Below are positions 38,509 to 47,043 of a DNA stretch of 64,000 nt, one piece after another; position 1 is the stretch's first letter; each line of letters opens with the position of its first letter. The notes below the pieces were generated by a model. That model saw nothing but the letters and a program-made list of their open reading frames with translations, was not told the DNA's origin and searched no databases. The translations under genes were made by a program, and so were the position numbers. The DNA is from Microglena sp. YARC (lineage: Eukaryota > Chlorophyta > Chlorophyceae > Chlamydomonadales > Chlamydomonadaceae): contig CM039464.1 in the NCBI GenBank assembly GCA_022414725.1, forward strand, positions 20,187,613 to 20,251,612, read 5' to 3'.

Positions 38509-39690
38509 CTGACAGCAACCAGCAACTGAAGAAGGAGGCACACGTGTTCCTACATTTTGCCTGGTACGTCTACCTGTGTGTGTGTGTGTGTGTGTATGTA
38601 AGTGTGTGTGTATAACTGACAGCAACCAGCAACTGAAGAAGGAGGCACACGTGTTCCTACATTTTGCCTGGTACGTCTACCTGTGTGTGTGTGTGTGTGT
38701 GTATGTAAGTGTGTGTGTATGACTGACAGCAACCAGCAACTGAAGAAGGAGGCACACGTGTTCCTACATTTTGCCTGGTACGTCTACCTGTGTGTGTGTG
38801 TGTGTGTGTGTGTATGTAAGTGTGTGTGTATAACTGACAGCAACCAGCAACTGAAGAAGGAGGCACACGTGTTCCTACATTTTGCCTGGTACGTCTACCT
38901 GTGTGTGTGTGTGTGTGTGTGTATGTAAGTGTGTGTGTATAACTGACAGCAACCAGCAACTGAAGAAGGAGGCACACGTGTTCCTACATTTTGCCTGGTA
39001 CGTCTACCTGTGTGTGTGTGTGTGTGTGTGTATGTAAGTGTGTGTGTATAACTGACAGCAACCAGCAACTGAAGAAGGAGGCACACGTGTTCCTACATTT
39101 TGCCTGGTCTACGTGTGTGTATAAACTGACAGCAACCACAACTACCTACATTTTGCCTGGTACGTCTACCTGTGTGTGTGTGTGTGTGTGTATGTAAGTG
39201 TGTGTGTATAACTGACAGCAACCAGCAACTGAAGAAGGAGGCACACGTGTTCCTACATTTTGCCTGGTACGTCTACCTGTGTGTGTGTGTGTGTGTGTGT
39301 AAGTGTGTGTGTGACAGCAACCGCAACTGAAGAAGGAGGCACACTGCTGTGTCTGGTGGTGTGTGTGTGTGTGTGTGTGTGTATGTAAGTGTGTGTGTAT
39401 AACTGACAGCAACCAGCAACTGAAGAAGGAGGCACACGTGTTCCTACATTTTGCCTGGTACGTCTACCTGTGTGTGTGTGTGTGTGTGTGTATGTAAGTG
39501 TGTGTGTATAACTGACAGCAACCAGCAACTGAAGAAGGAGGCACACGTGTTCCTACATTTTGCCTGGTACGTCTACCTGTGTGTGTGTGTGTGTGTGTAT
39601 GTAAGCGTGTGTGTATAACTGACAGCAACCAGCAACTGAAGAAGGAGGCACACGTGTTCCTACATTTTGCCTGGTACGTCTACCTGTGTG
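38509..39690. repeat. 107-bp array of the exon 10 end and 5' splice site
   Basis: Twelve more copies, about 107-111 bp each, of CTGACAGCAACCAGCAACTG, AAGAAGGAGGCACACGTG, TTCCTACATTTTGCCTGGTA and a TG run. Starts near 38510, 38617, 38725, 38835, 38945, 39054, 39128, 39214, 39313, 39405, 39514 and 39621; those at 39128 and 39313 are truncated. Most keep donor GTACGT and an upstream CTGACAG that could act as acceptor, which would give a 48-nt in-frame exon. Confidence 0.93.
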
Positions 39691-40047
39691 TATGTACACA
39701 CACACACATCTGTACACCTTCCACACACGCACACTCACACATATCCACACCTTTCACACACACACACACACACACACATATTTACACCTTACACCTACGT
39801 ACACACTCACACATCTTCACACCTTCCACACACCTGCACACACAAACATGTGCACACCAACACGCCTGCCCTGTTGCCCCCTTGCAGAACTTGAAAGTGG
39901 TTACATGGCTCCAGCCAGCAATTAATTATTTATTAATGTTGACCCCCCCCTTGCAGGACTTGAACTTGGTTACATGGCTCCAGCCAGCTAGCAATTCATT
40001 CATTCATTCATACATTTGTTTATTTATTTATTCTGTTCCCCCCTCGC
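39690..40047. repeat. CA-rich tract and two copies of dispersed repeat F
   Basis: ACACACACATC/CACACTCACAC tract to 39870, then two direct copies (39886 and 39952) of TTGCAGGACTTGAACTTGG and TTACATGGCTCCAGCCAGC, each with CCCCCTTGCAG. The real acceptor CCCTCGCAG at 40049 follows. Related sequence recurs at 56935-56975 and, more diverged, near 47740 and 50803. Confidence 0.7.
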
Positions 40048-40049
40048 AG

Positions 40050-40155
40050 GCAAATCATCACCGGAGTCTTCACAGGAGCCTTAGGGCTGATCCTGTACTT
40101 GTCAGTCGGTCTCTGCTTCCTGCTGATCATGACTCTGTGGTGGTGGCTTGCTAAG
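40050..40155 (+). CDS. TRP-like channel, exon 11a: transmembrane segment
   Basis: 106 nt, acceptor TTCCCCCCTCGCAG, donor GTAGGT, phase 2 to phase 0. After completing Trp it encodes QIITGVFTGALGLILYLSVG, LCFLLIMTLWWWLAK: a strong hydrophobic helix ending in a Trp cluster. It continues in frame into exon 12 (VVFSLWNILVQPW), extending the helix or forming a re-entrant turn. A near-duplicate exon follows at 40246. Confidence 0.85.
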
Positions 40156-40245
40156 GTAGGTCAGAGTTGGGGGTCGGGTGGGGTTGCATGTTATTGCGCC
40201 TATTTCCTGTTGTTTTGGAACTTGTTGGTGACATATCATCTTCAG

Positions 40246-40336
40246 CATCTTCACAGGAGCCCTAGGGCTGAACCTCTATCTGTCGGCCGGCCTTTGCTTC
40301 CTGCTGGTCATGACCCTATGGTGGTGGATTGCCAAG
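40246..40336 (+). CDS. TRP-like channel, candidate alternative exon 11b
   Basis: 91 nt after TATCATCTTCAG, with donor GTAGGG, the same phases (2 to 0) as exon 11a and an uninterrupted frame: IFTGALGLNLYLSAGLCFLL then VMTLWWWIAK. Differences from 11a are largely conservative (LIL to LNL, SVG to SAG, LIM to LVM, WLAK to WIAK). Using both exons in one transcript would break the frame, so if spliced they should be mutually exclusive. It could also be a recent decaying duplicate. Confidence 0.5.
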
Positions 40337-40419
40337 GTAGGGTAGGACTTCCAACAAGTGGGGTCGGAGGTGGGGCTGAAATTGAAATTGTTACATCAGT
40401 GTAATACAGTTACTCACAT

Positions 40420-40655
40420 GAACCTGTGGTGGTGGATTGCCAAGGTAGGGCAGAGTTGGAAGTGGGGTCGGAGGTGGGGCTGAAATTGAAATTGTTACAT
40501 CAGTGTAATACAGTTACTCACAGGACGTGATGTTAAGGACATCACAGCGTAAGCCGGAGCTAGCTATAGTCACCGAAGTGGGGCTGAACCTCTATCTGTC
40601 AGTCGGCCTCTGCTTCCTGCTGGTCATGACCCTATGGTGGTGGATTGCCAAGCTT
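40420..40655 (+). pseudogene. two further partial copies of exon 11
   Basis: 40420-40442 keeps only CCTGTGGTGGTGGATTGCCA plus AG and a GTAGGG donor. 40574-40652 keeps GGGGCTGAACCTCTATCTGT, CAGTCGGCCTCTGCTTCCTG and the WWWIAK codons, but its donor is changed to AAGCTTGAT. Between them GGGGTCGGAGGTGGGGCTG and TTGTTACATCAGTGTAATAC are also duplicated. Confidence 0.7.
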
Positions 40656-40807
40656 GATAAGAGTTGGGTTTTGCTTCTCTTGAGTATCCTCCCCTACCCC
40701 TGGTTCAGGGGTCAGGGGGCAATCTTAAACTGAACAAAATGCACCCTACCCCTTCGCCTCCTCTGCATGTTGCATTCTCCCTCAGCAACATCCTGCCTCA
40801 CTCCAGA

Positions 40808-40955
40808 GGGGGGAAGCTACTACCCACAAAGCTACTACCCACAAGCCAGATATCCTATATCCTAAACCCTATAACCTAAACCTTAAACCCTAAACCCCTA
40901 AACCCGAGGAGATCTGGCTTGTGGGTAGTAGCTTTGTGGGTAGTAGCTTCCCCCC
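40808..40955. repeat. 44-bp inverted repeat around a CCCTAAA-like tract
   Basis: Left arm 40808-40851 starts GGGGGGAAGCTACTACCCAC. Right arm 40912-40955 is its reverse complement and ends GTAGTAGCTTCCCCCC, with at most one or two mismatches. Each arm holds two AAGCTACTACCCACAA units. The 60-bp centre is degenerate CCTAAACCCT, resembling plant-type telomere repeats. Strong hairpin potential. Confidence 0.85.
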
Positions 40956-40984
40956 ACCCCTCACCCCCGCATCGGTGGGTAGGA

Positions 40985-41770
40985 CCAGCCTGAAACCGAA
41001 ACAAGTGCACCCTTCACCCTTGGCCACCTCTGCAGGTTCCATGCTGGTGCACCCCTGCATCAGTGGGTAGGGGCAGCCTAAAACTGAAACAAAATGTACC
41101 CTACCCCTTGGCCACCTCTGCATGTTGCATTCTCCCTCTGGAACATGCTCGTGCAACTGTGGATCAGTGGTTTCGGGGTACAGCCCTGGATCAGTGGTTT
41201 CGGGGTACAAGCCTGGATCAGTGGTTTCGGGGTACAAGCCTGGATCAGTGGTTTCGGGGTACAAGCCTGGATCAGTGGTTTCGGGGTACAAGCCTGGATC
41301 AGTGGTTTCGGGGTACAACCCTGGATCAGTGGTTTCGGGGTACAACCCTGGACCAGTGGTTTCGGGGTGCAACCCTGGATCAGTGGTTTCGGGGTGCAAC
41401 CCTGGATCAGTCGTTTAGGGGTACAACCCTGGATCAATGGTTTCGGGGTACAACCCTGGACCAGTGGTTTTGGGGTGCAACCCTGGATCAGTCGTTTAGG
41501 GGCAAGCTTTGAACTTCCCTTGTGGAACATGCTGGTGCAACCCAGGATCAGTAGTTTTGGGGCTAGCTTTAAGCTCCAACCCTAAACTATAAACCCAAAA
41601 CCCTAAACTATAAACCCTTGGCCACCTCTGCAGGTTGTATTCTCCCTCTGGAGCATCCTAGTACAACCCTGGATCAGTGGTTTTGGGGCAAGCTTTAAGC
41701 TTCAACCATCAACTATAAACCCTGAACCCTAAACCCCTGAACAGAATGCATCCTACCCCCTCTGGCCACT
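40985..41770. repeat. repeated exon 12 5' ends and a 27-bp array
   Basis: Copies of the acceptor region and first bases of exon 12 (GGCCACCTCTGCAG, GTTGTATTCTCCCTCTGGA, ACATCCTGGTACAACC) occur near 40764 (partial), 41027, 41110 and 41620. From 41157 to 41505 a 27-bp unit (CTGGATCAGTGGTTTCGGGG then TACAAGC) repeats about 13 times. It matches the GGTACAACCATGGATCCAGG part of exon 12. Short CCCTAAAC motifs lie at 41580-41610 and 41715-41735. Confidence 0.88.
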
Positions 41771-41777
41771 TCTGCAG

Positions 41778-42064
41778 GTTGTATTCTCCCTCTGGAACAT
41801 CCTGGTACAACCATGGATCCAGGTCTATAGAATCTGGAAGAACAAGCGCAACACCAAGTTGCTTCGGAAAGAAAACAGGAAGCCAGGGACAGGGGAGTCA
41901 AGGTGGAGTGGTCTTCGTCCGAGCAAGCCAGGTTCAAGCGACGCTCGCACTAGCGACACAGGTGCAGGCGACTTCTCAGTGTGCACAGATACGGCTGAAG
42001 AAACCTTATCACAGGCTCGCAAGATCTCTATGTGGCTCCTCTCTGATGCCCCAATTCCATCAAA
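41778..42064 (+). CDS. TRP-like channel, exon 12: membrane exit and basic Ser-rich linker
   Basis: Acceptor GGCCACTTCTGCAG, phase 0 start. It encodes VVFSLWNILVQPWIQVYRIW, a basic run (KNKRNTKLLRKENRK), a Gly/Ser/Arg-rich linker and SQARKISMWLLSDAPIPSK. The 3' end is set by comparison: six of the seven downstream copies of the exon end have GTAAGC or GTAAGT after CCACCAA or its equivalent. At the expected point here (42065) the sequence is GAAAGC. The predicted phase (2) fits the next exon, giving Lys. The donor looks mutated, so either a GA donor is used, a different donor is chosen, or this allele is damaged. Confidence 0.7.
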
Positions 42065-42079
42065 GAAAGCACGCACCAT

Positions 42080-43280
42080 GCTGGGGTATCTTTTGCATTT
42101 ACGGGTGTGGTGGGTGGGTGGGTATGGGTGTGGGTGTGTATGGGGGTTTGTGGGTGTAGGTGTGTGGGTGAGCGTGTGTGGGTGTGGATGCGGGTCAGTG
42201 GTGTTGACATCTGGAGCCTGATCACAAGCTCGCAAGATCTCTATAGTATGTGGCTCTTCTCGGATGCCGCAGTTCCACCAAAGTAAGCACGCACCATGCT
42301 GGGGTATCTTTTTGCATGTGCGTTGTGTGGGTGTGGGTATGGGTCAGTTGGTGTGGGTCGGTGGTGTTTACATCTGGAACTTATCACAGGATCGTAAGAT
42401 CTCTATGTGGCTACTCCCTGATGCCCCAGTTCTACCAAAGTAAGCACTCACCATTCTGGGGTATGTGTTGGTATGTGCGTTGTGTGGGTGTGGGTCAGTG
42501 GTGCTTACATCTGGAATTTATCACATGATCGCAAGATCTCTATGTGGCTACTCCCTGATGCCCCAGTTCCATCAAGGTAAGTATGCACCATGCTGAGGGA
42601 CCTTTTGCATGTATGTTGTGTGTGGGTATGGGTCAGTGGTGTTTACGCCTGAGACATTAGCACAGGCTCGCAAGATCTCTATAGTATGTGGCTCTTCTCG
42701 GATGCCGCAGTTCCACCAAAGTAAGCACGCACCATGCTGGGGTATCTTTTGGCATGTATACTGTGTGTGGGTGTGGGTATGGGTCAGTTGGTGTGGGTCA
42801 GTGGTGTTGACGTCTGGAGCCTGATCACACGCTCGCAAGATCTCTATGTGGCTTCTCTCAGATGCCCCAGTTCCACCTAAGTAAGTACACACCATGCTGG
42901 GGTATTTGTTGGCTTGTGCGTTGTGTGTGGGTGTGGGCATGTGCGTTGTGTGGGTGTGGGTATGGGTCAGTTGGTGTGGGTCAGTGGTGTTTGCATCTGG
43001 AGCCTGACCACACGCTCGCAAAATCTCTAAGTAGGTGGCTCTTCTCTGATGCCCCAATTCCACCAAAGTAAGCACGCACCATGCTGGGGTATCTTTTGCA
43101 TGTATGGGTGTGGGTGTGTGGGTGTGGGTGGGTATGGGTGTAGGTGTGTGGGTGAGCGTGTGTGGGTGTGGGTGCGGGTCAGTGGTGTTGACATCTGGAG
43201 CCTGATCACACGCTCGCAAGATCTCTATGTGGCTTCTCCCTGATACGCCAGTTCCACCACCATGAGCATGCACCATGCTT
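42080..43280. repeat. array of exon 12 ends and 5' splice sites
   Basis: Seven copies of CTCGCAAGATCTCTATGTGG, CTTCTCTGATGCCCCAGTTC and CACCAAAGTAAGCACGCACC separated by GTGTGGGTGTGGGTATGGGT stretches. Donor GTs are at about 42283, 42440, 42577, 42721, 42881 and 43068; the seventh copy (43240) has lost it. Several units also keep TTATCACAG or TTAGCACAG just before the copy, a possible acceptor. Two copies carry an ATAGT insertion. Confidence 0.9.
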
Positions 43281-43870
43281 TTACATGAAAGAAGTCGCAA
43301 GATTTCTGAAAGAAATCGCAAGATTTGTGATTGAGGGATTAGCCTATATCAAAAGCGTGTGTGTGTCCGTTTGTCGCAAACTACTTTTTCAGGTTTCACT
43401 TCAAATCACACAAAAAACGGGACATTATATGTTATATAACAAGTATAAGACTTATTACGCCTCCCACCTCACGGTGAGGAGCTGGTTCCTGGCGACGCCC
43501 CTTACCGGACAAGGAGAAGCTACCCTGAGCCTCATGCTCACCATCTTCATCCCCAGAAGACACAAACACGGATGCAAAGCGATCCTTGTCAGCTTGGGTT
43601 AATCCTTTAGCCCTTGCCAATTCATCCCTCCACCGGACAGATTCTCACGAGAGCACATATGAGCATCGCAATTCAAGAAAAAGGAGCTAAGGTTTGTGCT
43701 TTTTGGGCCAAAAGCTACAATTACCATATCGTTGTTTGTATGTATGCATTTGTTGGTATGTAAGTGACAAGAAATGAAATATATATATATGAACAGCACA
43801 ATCTCCGAGCGCTCGTGGTTTACATTTTGGGGGTGTCGGTTCACCAGTGCTTGTTTCTTAAACTGCCTTT
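43281..43870. other. intron stretch, no assigned gene
   Basis: AAGAAGTCGCAAGATTTCTG and related words continue the previous array to about 43335. After that the sequence is single copy. On the minus strand 43620-43450 reads LARAKGLTQADKDRFASVFV then SSGDEDGEHEAQGSF without stops and ends at CGTGAGGTGGGAG. This has a coding-like composition, but there is no start, partner exon or family I can name. Confidence 0.3.
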
Positions 43871-43930
43871 CCTGTTACCAAGATCGGGCAAGTTCCTTTA
43901 GCCTATTTGGTTACCCCTGGACTGTAAAAT
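43871..43930 (-). repeat. dispersed repeat E copy
   Basis: CCTGTTACCAAGATCGGGCA, AGTTCCTTTAGCCTATTTGG, TTACCCCTGGACTGTAAAAT: a minus-strand copy of the family described at 53437. Confidence 0.6.
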
Positions 43931-43934
43931 TACA

Positions 43935-44378
43935 CTCACACATACATACATACATGCATACATATATACAAACAGATATGCCCCTACAATACTGTTACCT
44001 ACCTTCCTACCCCCCTTCCTGCCTACCTACCTACTTACCCTCCTACCTAGCCCCCTTCCTACATACCTACCTATCTAGCTACCTACCTGCCAGCCTACCT
44101 ACCTACCTTTCTACCTACCTTTCACCTACCTACCTGTCTTCCTACCTTCCTACCTATTTTCCTACCTACCTGCCTACCTAATTTCCTACCTACCTTTCTA
44201 CCTACCTTTCACCTACATACCTATTTTCCTACCTACCTACCTACCTACCTACCTTTTTTTCTACCTACCTACCTACCTACCTATTTTCCTACCTACCTAC
44301 CTACCTACCTACCAATGTTCCTACCTACTTACATACCTACCTACCTAACTTTTTTCCTACCTACCTACCTACGTCCTT
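43935..44378. repeat. CCTACCTA tetranucleotide array
   Basis: CATA repeats then about 400 bp of CTAC/CTTC units, leading pyrimidine-rich into the acceptor of exon 13 at 44392. No gene. Confidence 0.95.
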
Positions 44379-44392
44379 ACATGCCTGAGCAG

Positions 44393-44600
44393 GAAAGCAG
44401 CATCCGGCTACATGAGTCCTCTGCAGCGGCTCCAAGATGCCGTTCAACGTGTTATCAAGGCGCAAAAAGAACCCTATATCAGCGCTCGTGAGATGGGCAA
44501 GGCCTTGCAAGCAAGCAAGTTTGAACCTTTCCTGGAAGAGTTCGGAGTGGGCAAAACAGCTGACTTGGAGAAGACTGCACAACAAGCTTCGGCGCCATTG
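44393..44600 (+). CDS. TRP-like channel, exon 13: cytoplasmic helical region
   Basis: 208 nt, acceptor ACATGCCTGAGCAG, donor GTAAGT, phase 2 to phase 0. After the split Lys it encodes KAASGYMSPLQRLQDAVQRV, IKAQKEPYISAREMGKALQA, SKFEPFLEEFGVGKTADLEK, TAQQASAPL. The composition is soluble and helical. The repeating helix-loop feel recalls calcium-binding or scaffold helices, but I see no complete EF-hand loop. Function unknown beyond being the channel's C-terminal cytoplasmic part. Confidence 0.8.
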
Positions 44601-44759
44601 GTAAGTCAGCTGTCTCCAGTGTTTTTTATTTCATATTTTTGTAGGCAAGTTTGTGTTGCTACTTGGGCTACTCAAGCCGCATTTCAGCAAAGTTGAGTAG
44701 CTAGTCTGTCTGCCAACCTGTGTTTTGACCAGGGATTTGGGTCTAGGTGTCTCACATCA

Positions 44760-45115
44760 ACCCAGGGCAGGGTTGTCAATATAAGTATAGTACAATATAT
44801 AGTACAATATTTGGCACAATGTATTAATATATATAATATCGATATAGTACAATAGATGGCACGATGTATAGATACATCGTATATCGATATAGCACGATAT
44901 GTGGCACAATATATTGTTACATATTATATCGATATAGCACGATATGTGGCACAATATATTGTTACATATTATATCGATATAGCACAATATGTGGCACAAT
45001 CTATTCTTACATATTATATCGATATAGTACGATGTGTGGCACAATATATTGTTATATCTTATATTGATATAATACGATCGATGGCACGATATGCCTTATA
45101 GAAATATAAGATCAA
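44760..45115. repeat. 45-bp array
   Basis: Six or so units of ATATTATATCGATATAGCAC, GATATGTGGCACAATATATT, GTTAC. Unit length 45 is a multiple of three, so Tyr/Ile-rich open frames appear on both strands. Intronic. 45115-45340 is ordinary intron with CCCCTGGACTG-type fragments. Confidence 0.9.
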
Positions 45116-45339
45116 TATTTATTTCAGTAACCCCTGGGCTGAAACACACACACCTTCAGCATATATGCACTACCCCTGGACATATACCTTGAGACTATTT
45201 GGACTACCACTGGACTGGAACACACATATACATATACTGTCCAGATTCGGTACTTGATAGTCGGTCAGCCCTGCTTATGCAGCATATGCGCCAAGTCAGG
45301 GGGTCAAACCCCGCAGGCACATGCCTTTTAAAAAAGTGG

Positions 45340-45400
45340 TTGGCCCCAGTGCAAGCAAACGGGCTGGCCCCCTCAACCTCACGTCTTGTAATAAGGCGTA
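45340..45400 (-). repeat. dispersed repeat C, copy 1
   Basis: GGCCCCAGTGCAAGCAAACG, GGCTGGCCCCCTCAACC, CTTGTAATAAGGCGTACTAT: the reverse complement of 58985-59050 with a few differences. Family unknown. 45400-45800 is AT-rich then C-rich intron including a poly-C run (45564-45590). Confidence 0.6.
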
Positions 45401-45562
45401 CTATTTATTTATTTATGTATTTATTTAATTATTTGCGTATCTCACATGTATGTCTTTATTTATTTACTCGTACGGTAGCCCGTGTGGTCATTGGCCACCC
45501 CCCGCACACCCAGGTCATTGACCCTGGTCTGGGTTACAGAACGGATAACGCCCTTGTGTGCT

Positions 45563-45593
<31 letters not shown>

Positions 45594-45807
45594 TCCTGCC
45601 CACCTACATGACCTACATGATACCCTACTTTTCCCTAAATATTCCTGCCCCCCATCCCCTTGACACACACTCTGTTTCTTCCCCTTGCACACCACACCAC
45701 CCAGCCATCTCCACCCTCCCTCAACTTTCTCTCCACACCCACCCACATTCACATGCCCCCCTGCCATACCCCCTGCGTTCCTTCCATTCTATTCCGCGCC
45801 ACTCAAG

Positions 45808-45852
45808 CTGTTGCAAGTGCTCGAATCGAAAAACGAAAGTGGCAAAGAACAG
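45808..45852 (+). CDS. TRP-like channel, candidate 45-nt exon 14
   Basis: After a pyrimidine-rich stretch ending CCACTCAAG comes a 15-codon open segment, LLQVLESKNESGKEQ, followed by GTTGGG. It is phase 0 at both ends, so it fits between exons 13 and 15 without being required. The donor is weak. A longer reading to 45888 is also open. Confidence 0.3.
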
Positions 45853-45977
45853 GTTGGGAAGTCCTGCCCCTCTGAAAACATCAGACTCGCGCGCAGGGTC
45901 AGCCACTTTTCTGCAGCGATTGAACGGATCTTCGCGCACAGATAATTAGTTGGGTGTGCAAAGACTTGCTTTCTTGA

Positions 45978-46475
45978 CTAAAGCAAGCCGTTGACCGGAA
46001 AACCGCCCATCCGTCCTCCTCCTCTGTTGCGAACTGGCTGTAGCATCTTGTGGGACAGGGTTCTCGATGCAAGGGAAACGTCCTGATGAGATGCGATGAT
46101 CGGTGCAAGGGTAAGAGGTCGCAGCGGAATCACCATGAAAGTCGCAAGAGAGGGGTGCCTTGCAGCATTAGCAGCACGAGCTTCTGCCTGCGCAGCTTGC
46201 CCTGCAGCATTGGCTTCAGCAAAGGCCTCGCGCTTGGTCAGGTTAGCGGCCAGGCGCTCATTTTCAGGCATGACAGCTCGAGCTAAACGTCGTCGCTGGT
46301 TTGCAGCTCCTGTGCTCGTCGTTGTGAAGAGCTCGCCTTGCTCCCTGAGTGGTAGTGTTTCCAGCTCTTCTGTCTCCTGGCATTGGCTGCTGATGCGCCA
46401 TGGTGGCCTCAAGGAGCAACAAATTGTACACAATGAGCCTGAGCGCCATGTGTGCTCAAGTTCGCGTAGGAGCAA
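45978..46475 (-). other. uncharacterised Ala-rich open frame, antisense in an intron
   Basis: 166 codons without a stop on the minus strand. The middle is Ala/Glu/Arg-rich and helix-like (ERLAANLTKREAFAEANAA then GQAAQAEARAANAARHPSL); both ends look random. It could be a fragment of a nested gene or of a retroelement. No domain recognised. The flank to 46839 is AT/GA-rich intron. Confidence 0.2.
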
Positions 46476-46839
46476 ACAAAGTCAAAGTGAAGGATTAAAC
46501 TATTTGAATTTCATTTGAAGCATGATGCGTAAGGAAGGAAGAAAGAAAGAGAAGGAAATGGGCACGAGTTTGAAAAATTGCTGCGCAAACTGCTGCGAAA
46601 ATTGAAGCGATACACGATCCTGGCCCTGGAGGGTTAATTCGGTTAATTCGATTCGGTTTGGGGGGGGGCATTACGTAATTTGCCCCCGTGAACTCCAGGT
46701 AGGCGTGCGGTCCGCCGTGTGCGTGTGGTGAGACCGCGAAGAATATGCCGGTCAGGGTCGGTCAATAGCGATATCTCTGTATGTCTACATATATATAGAT
46801 GTATTCATTTATGTATTCATTTATGCTGCACTCCCACAG

Positions 46840-47043
46840 GGGCTTGACTCTGACGAGGAGCTAGGAGACTTTGAGGAAGAGGAGTCAACAGACGACGAGG
46901 ATAAGTTGGATCCCATAACGCGCATGGCGCGCGACATGAAGGAGATGATGGAGATGCAGAAGGAGCTGCATAATGATGTATCTGAGCTGAAGGCAAAGCT
47001 GGCGCACACTCAGAATCCGTCATCGGACGCCACATTAAACTGA
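46840..47043 (+). CDS. TRP-like channel, last exon: acidic coiled-coil tail and stop
   Basis: 67 codons plus TGA, acceptor GCTGCACTCCCACAG, phase 0. An acidic stretch (GLDSDEELGDFEEEESTDDE) is followed by a heptad-like helix (MARDMKEMMEMQKELHNDVS, ELKAKL) and a short polar end. Acidic-plus-coiled-coil tails are common assembly modules in TRP and polycystin channels; the role here is inference. The exon from 46894 onward is repeated at 49957. Confidence 0.82.
   Translation, partial: GLDSDEELGDFEEEESTDDEDKLDPITRMARDMKEMMEMQKELHNDVSELKAKLAHTQNPSSDATLN

Noticed and set aside
40855..40910. A true telomere or chromosome end
   Set aside because: The CCCTAAA-like tract is short, degenerate and internal, lying between hairpin arms inside a gene.
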